This document shows, piece after piece, positions 60,459 through 64,000 of a DNA stretch of 64,000 nucleotides. The translations under genes and the position numbers were made by a program. The number at the start of each line of letters is the position of its first letter. The stretch's first letter is position 1. The notes beneath the pieces are model-generated. The model made no database searches and had not been told where the DNA came from. It saw only the letters and a program-made list of their open reading frames with translations. The stretch comes from Schauerella fraxinea. GTDB taxonomy: Bacteria > Pseudomonadota > Gammaproteobacteria > Burkholderiales > Burkholderiaceae_B. The stretch covers positions 186,001 through 250,000 of the forward strand of contig JAVDKK010000006.1 in NCBI GenBank assembly GCA_030849945.1, written 5' to 3'.

Positions 60459-61195
60459 ACGGGGGTGGATGTGGTGCGCGGCGCACCGATGCGGCGCACG
60501 GCGGTACCGCGGCGGCTCAATTTCCACACATGTGCCGGCGGCGCATTGGCAATCACGATGTCAACTTTACGGGCACGTAGGTCGAGCCGGTCCAGCACCC
60601 GGCGGCGCACCGGACAACGCACGCCGTAGGTAAACAGATAAAACGCAGCCGATGGGTGCATCAATGCGAAAGCGCTGCGCACGATGCGGATCTGCTGGCG
60701 CAACGACATATTGAGCAGCGGCAGGCCGCAGACCGTGGCGCCTGCGATGCCATCGGCCAAAACGCCGCGCTCCACCAGCCGGCCGGCGTCCAGCCGATGC
60801 ACTTCGGCCAAGGGGAAATCGCGGGCGAGCGACGCGGCGAATGCGGTATCGAATTCGATCAACACCAAATCTTGTTCGGGAATACCGCGCTTGAGCATGG
60901 CGCGCGTAAACACGCCAGTGCCGCTGCCGAGTTCGATGACGCGACCGCAATCGGGATCGAGATGACGCGTGATCGCGTGGCCGAGTGCGCGGCTTGACGG
61001 TGCAATGGCCCCGATGCCCTGGGGATTGCTGCGCCATGCATCGTAAAACCGCAGCCGTTCGGCCAGCCACTGATTGCTGCGGGCCGCACGGTTGGCCGCC
61101 GAGCGCGCCGCGCCGCCTGCGGAGCCGAGCATGCGCATACCGGATGCACCGAGTTCAGCTAACGGGGCGCGCAACAGCTTGGCCTTCACGAACAT
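60455..61195 (-). CDS. SAM-dependent methyltransferase (phospholipid N-methyltransferase-like)
   Basis: 246 residues with an amphipathic basic N-terminus that may touch the membrane. GIGAIAPSSRALGHAITR, motif I VIELGSGTGVFTRAML, the acidic LVLIEFDTAFAASLARDF, LDAGRLVE and CGLPLLNMSLRQQIRIV together resemble PmtA-type phospholipid N-methyltransferases and rRNA-dimethylase-like relatives. The substrate is uncertain. Divergent from the AEC transporter gene. Confidence 0.75.
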   Translation of the reverse strand: MFVKAKLLRAPLAELGASGMRMLGSAGGAARSAANRAARSNQWLAERLRFYDAWRSNPQGIGAIAPSSRALGHAITRHLDPDCGRVIELGSGTGVFTRAMLKRGIPEQDLVLIEFDTAFAASLARDFPLAEVHRLDAGRLVERGVLADGIAGATVCGLPLLNMSLRQQIRIVRSAFALMHPSAAFYLFTYGVRCPVRRRVLDRLDLRARKVDIVIANAPPAHVWKLSRRGTAVRRIGAPRTTSTPV

Positions 61196-61304
61196 GCGGT
61201 TCCTCCTGTCGATTCACATCAACGATAACAAATGGGGCGAGCGCGCACTGGTATGCTCCATCGCTTGCTCGCTTGCCCATAGTAAGCCAAACCCACGTTT
61301 CAAT

Positions 61305-62252
61305 ATGTTCACGACCTTATCCGTCGTCCTGCCCATCTTCGCCCTCATTCTTGTGGGCTATCTGTGCCGCTTGGGTGGCATCCTGGGGCCTTACGCCACC
61401 CGCGAAATCAATCGTCTGGTGGTGTATCTGGCACTCCCAGCCTTGCTGTTTGACCTGGTCACGCACGTCTCATGGGAAGCCCTGTATCAGCCGGGTTTGA
61501 TCGGCGCCTTCGGGTTGAGTTGCATCATCGTTTTTGCCGCTTTGGTCGCTTGGGGCAGACGGCGCGGGCGCCCGCTGGCGGACGCCGCACTCGACGGACT
61601 GAACGCCGCCTACGCGAATGTGGGTTTCATGGGCATCCCGCTTTGCGCCGCGGCGTTCGGCCCGCCCAGTCTGGCCGCGGCCACGCTCACCATCGTGCTC
61701 ACGGCGTGCGTGCTCTTCGGCGGCGCCATCGTTTTGGTCGAGATCGGCTTGCAAACGGAGCGCCGGCCTTGGGCGGTCGCCTGGCGCGTGACCCGAGCGC
61801 TCGCCCGCAACCCGTTGCTGCTTGCCCCGCTCGCGGGTGCCGTGGTGGATGGGGCGGGCATTCCCTTGCCTGATGCGTTCGAGCGGTTCATCGACCTGCT
61901 TGGCGCGGCCGCGTCGCCGTGCGCCTTGATCGCCTTGGGCTTGTTTCTCGCCGACAGACGCGGTCAGGAAACCCGCCGCACCGACGGCGTGGCGCTCATG
62001 GTGTGGGCAAAGCTGGTGGTGCACCCGGCGTTGACCTGGGTGCTGGCGCATTTTGTATTCGGCTTGGCACCGATGCAAACCGCAGCGGTCACATTGCTGG
62101 CGGCCTTGCCCACGGGCACGGGTCCTTTCATGCTGGCCGAGTTGTATCGCCGCGACGCGGCCAGCACCTCGCGCGCGATTTTGATCTCCACCTTGATGTC
62201 GGTGGTCACCGTTGCAGGCTTGTTGTGGGTGCTGGCGCGCACCCTTCCGTGA
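61305..62252 (+). CDS. AEC-family (auxin efflux carrier/malonate-type) transporter
   Basis: 315 residues, ten helices in two five-helix halves. The opening LSVVLPIFALILVGYLCRLG and INRLVVYLALPALLFDLV are typical. NAAYANVGFMGIPLCAAAFG in the middle and VTLLAALPTGTGPFMLAELY at the end carry the family's substrate-site Asn/Gly/Pro breaks. Transports malonate, malate or other organic anions in characterised relatives. ATG 61305 is just before helix 1; the longer frame only reads through the intergenic region. Confidence 0.87.
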   Translation: MFTTLSVVLPIFALILVGYLCRLGGILGPYATREINRLVVYLALPALLFDLVTHVSWEALYQPGLIGAFGLSCIIVFAALVAWGRRRGRPLADAALDGLNAAYANVGFMGIPLCAAAFGPPSLAAATLTIVLTACVLFGGAIVLVEIGLQTERRPWAVAWRVTRALARNPLLLAPLAGAVVDGAGIPLPDAFERFIDLLGAAASPCALIALGLFLADRRGQETRRTDGVALMVWAKLVVHPALTWVLAHFVFGLAPMQTAAVTLLAALPTGTGPFMLAELYRRDAASTSRAILISTLMSVVTVAGLLWVLARTLP

Positions 62253-62327
62253 CATCTCGCAGCGGCCGAATGTAAAGCCCATAGCGGAGGCTGCGCGCAG
62301 GATTAAACTTGCCGCTGCGGAGATGAG

Positions 62328-63146
62328 ATGGCGATCGAAAGGCCGGTTGCCGGCGACTCCGCCGATCCTTCATCAACGTCTACTGGCTGCGTCACCGTGT
62401 CTCACTCCAAACCGTTCCTGATTGTTCAAGCGGGCGCTGCGCCCGACGATCTGCAAGCAGATTTTGGCGACATCCCCGATTGGTTCTGCCATGCGCTGGG
62501 CGTCTTGCCCGATGCGGTCCAAGTGGTGCGGCCGTACGCGGGCGAGGTGTTGCCCGACCCCGCCACGGTGGGCGCGGCGGTGATTACCGGCTCGTGGTCG
62601 ATGGTCACGGATCGCGCCGATTGGAGCGAGCGCACGGCGGGCTGGATACGCGCCGCCATGGACGTCGAGATGCCCTTGCTGGGCGTCTGCTACGGCCATC
62701 AGCTCATGGCGCACGCGCTGGGCGGCGTGGTCGACTACCACCCCGCAGGTATCGAGCTCGGCCGGCGCACGATCAATCTGTTGCCGGCGGCTGCGGCCGA
62801 TGAGGCCACCTGCGACCTGCCGGCTTCATTCCAGGTCAACCTCACGCACATGCAAACCGTGGCCGAACTCGCGCCGGGATCGATTGCGCTGGCTGCCTCC
62901 GATCACGATCCGCATCAGATCGTGCGCGTGGGGCCGCGTGCCTTGTCGGTGCAATTCCATCCCGAATTTCGTGCCGACATCATGGCTGCCGTCATCAAAC
63001 GCCGCGAGGCCGAGCACCTCGCGCGCGGTTTGAATGTCTCTAAAATGCTCGCCGATGTGGGTCCCACGCCGCAAGCCCTGCAGATCCTGCGTGACCTCTG
63101 GTCGGCCTTGCCTAGCGCCGCAGCGCCCATGGCCAGCGTGGTCTGA
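62328..63146 (+). CDS. Class I glutamine amidotransferase (GuaA-type, stand-alone)
   Basis: 272 residues with a complete class I GATase triad: nucleophile Cys in LLGVCYGHQLMAHALGG and His-Glu in LSVQFHPEF, plus the oxyanion segment VITGSWSMVTD. No synthetase domain is attached, so it belongs to the YfeJ-like GMP-synthase-glutaminase homologues that act on gamma-glutamyl compounds. ATG 62328 has GGAGATGAG directly upstream; GTG 62397 would remove a 23-residue nonconserved tail. Monocistronic or loosely linked to the AEC gene. Confidence 0.87.
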   Translation: MAIERPVAGDSADPSSTSTGCVTVSHSKPFLIVQAGAAPDDLQADFGDIPDWFCHALGVLPDAVQVVRPYAGEVLPDPATVGAAVITGSWSMVTDRADWSERTAGWIRAAMDVEMPLLGVCYGHQLMAHALGGVVDYHPAGIELGRRTINLLPAAAADEATCDLPASFQVNLTHMQTVAELAPGSIALAASDHDPHQIVRVGPRALSVQFHPEFRADIMAAVIKRREAEHLARGLNVSKMLADVGPTPQALQILRDLWSALPSAAAPMASVV

Positions 63147-63364
63147 TTCGGGCGCTGCAGGCGTGGCAATGTCACTTTGAACTGTTGGGCGTGCGGGCGT
63201 GTTCCTTGCGCGGCAGTGCTGGATATCGCACGTCCGAGACCTTGGCGAGCGGCACGCCACCCGCGCGGCCGAATGGAAGAGGGCTCGGGTAGGATGAGCG
63301 ACGACGCCCTGGCAATCGCCGCCGGCGAATTGTTTAAACGAGTTTTGCCCACTGAAGGACCACC

Positions 63365-63739
63365 ATGACTACGATTGCCTGGCTGATGTTGATCGCCGCT
63401 GCATTGCCGTTTCTCGCCACCGGGATTGCGAAAGCCGGCGACAAGAGTTTCGACAATGACAACCCGCGCGCTTGGCTGCAGAAGCAGGAGGGCTGGCGCG
63501 CGCGCGCCAATGCCGCGCAGACCAACTTTTTTGAGGGACTGCCGTTTTTCTATGCAGCGGTGCTGTTTGCGCTGTATCGCAATGTGGATCTGCCGCAGTT
63601 GCGCAATCTGATGATTGCGTATGTGATCGCCCGGCTGGTGTATATGGCGCTCTACCTTAAAGGCAAAGGCACGCTGCGCTCGGTCGTCTGGACGCTCGGC
63701 CTGGCGATCAATGTGGCGATACTGTTCAGCGGGGGCTGA
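63365..63739 (+). CDS. MAPEG-family membrane protein
   Basis: 124 residues, four helices, with the MAPEG hallmarks: WLQKQEGWRARANAAQTNFFEGLPFF (Arg/Asn-rich loop, given in positions 38-63) and the late LVYMALYLKGKGTLRSVVW. Related to microsomal glutathione transferases; bacterial members are largely uncharacterised. AAGGAC precedes the ATG. The 218 bp before it contain nothing I recognise. Confidence 0.88.
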   Translation: MTTIAWLMLIAAALPFLATGIAKAGDKSFDNDNPRAWLQKQEGWRARANAAQTNFFEGLPFFYAAVLFALYRNVDLPQLRNLMIAYVIARLVYMALYLKGKGTLRSVVWTLGLAINVAILFSGG

Positions 63740-63761
63740 TCTGACGTACAGAGAAAACCAA

Positions 63762-63789
63762 CTGGCGCGGTGTTCGCACACCGCGCCAG
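63762..63789 (-). terminator. Strong hairpin terminator between convergent genes
   Basis: CTGGCGCGGTGT (63762-63773) and ACACCGCGCCAG (63778-63789) form a perfect 12-bp stem with a TCGC loop. Read on the minus strand it is followed by TTGGTTTTCTC, so it most likely ends the carbonic anhydrase transcript, and may also stop the MAPEG message. Confidence 0.75.
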
Positions 63790-63815
63790 CTGCGGGATTG
63801 ACGCGTTCCGCGTAA

Positions 63816-64000
63816 TCACTCGTCCAGCGTTACGTCGACGCAAGGCGAGAATTCGCCGGTTTCGGGGTCGAGAATGAACAGCAGCCCCGTAGCCACGCCG
63901 AAGTAGGCGCCGTGGAGCTGCAAGGTGCCGGCTTGGACGCGTTGGCTGATGTACGGAAACGTCATCAAATTCTGGATGCTGTGACCCACCACCGCCATTT
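63816..64000 (-). CDS. Beta-carbonic anhydrase, C-terminal fragment
   Basis: Only the last 61 codons are inside; the gene begins beyond the right edge. The visible part, HSIQNLMTFPYISQRVQAG then LQLHGAYFGVATGLLFILD, is the C-terminal dimer/active-site strand region of beta-class carbonic anhydrases (LxLHGxYFxIxxGxLxxLD). It interconverts CO2 and bicarbonate. The zinc-ligand Cys/His segment would be outside the window. Confidence 0.85.
   Translation of the reverse strand, partial: MAVVGHSIQNLMTFPYISQRVQAGTLQLHGAYFGVATGLLFILDPETGEFSPCVDVTLDE

Overview
The window is about 64 kb of G+C-rich DNA with dense, short-spaced genes. It has a Bug/TctC-type solute receptor, IclR and MocR regulators, a DUF1127 protein, an OhrR/Ohr pair and BaeR/CadR-type regulators. 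This repertoire suggests a free-living betaproteobacterium of the Burkholderiales, most like Alcaligenaceae (Bordetella/Achromobacter relatives). That placement is inference from gene families; no rRNA gene is present to settle it. I see no tRNA, rRNA, CRISPR array, transposase, integrase or prophage, so this looks like ordinary chromosome.

Layout. 1-12.6 kb: end of a secreted-protein gene, NAD synthetase (nadE), a chemoreceptor, a methyltransferase, a DUF1800/DUF1501 secreted pair, drug/metabolite exporters, the peroxide-responsive ohrR-ohr pair with clear palindromic operators, an AI-2E-type permease, a RibD-C reductase and an MFS exporter. 12.7-15.6 kb: two convergent sensor kinases, one a LOV (blue-light) hybrid kinase with receiver domain. 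15.7-22.8 kb: rhtA, a ThDP enzyme/IclR/TctC group, DUF1127 and a MocR regulator with visible operator boxes, and DUF1810.

22.9-40.1 kb: a nine-gene catabolic operon (amidase, family-5 binding protein, two permeases, fused double ATPase, 2-hydroxyacid dehydrogenase, alpha/beta hydrolase, FMN-binding protein, class II aldolase). It faces a convergent IclR gene and is followed by a TonB-dependent receptor, a second amidase and an MFS transporter. Two near-identical 24-bp sites, one before the first amidase and one inside the iclR promoter, tie the operon to that regulator. 40.1-45.3 kb: ABC-2 exporter, a Spy/CpxP-like protein and a BaeS/BaeR two-component system whose sensor has an unusual acidic/His-rich periplasmic insert and a start codon in the loop of a perfect hairpin.

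45.5-49.3 kb: a complete siaA-siaB-siaC-siaD module (phosphatase, kinase, switch protein, diguanylate cyclase), the clearest intact signalling system here. 49.4-64 kb: a predicted PD-(D/E)XK protein, a beta-hydroxyacid dehydrogenase-type enzyme, a CadR/PbrR regulator divergent from a heavy-metal P-type ATPase with a typical MerR-type promoter, mntP behind a recognisable yybP-ykoY manganese riboswitch, a Met/His-rich DUF2946 protein with a PepSY membrane protein, a PQQ-type sugar dehydrogenase homologue, a ChaA-like antiporter, and several ordinary enzymes and transporters ending in a partial carbonic anhydrase. Metal handling (Mn, Cd/Pb/Zn, possibly Cu) is therefore a theme of the right-hand half.
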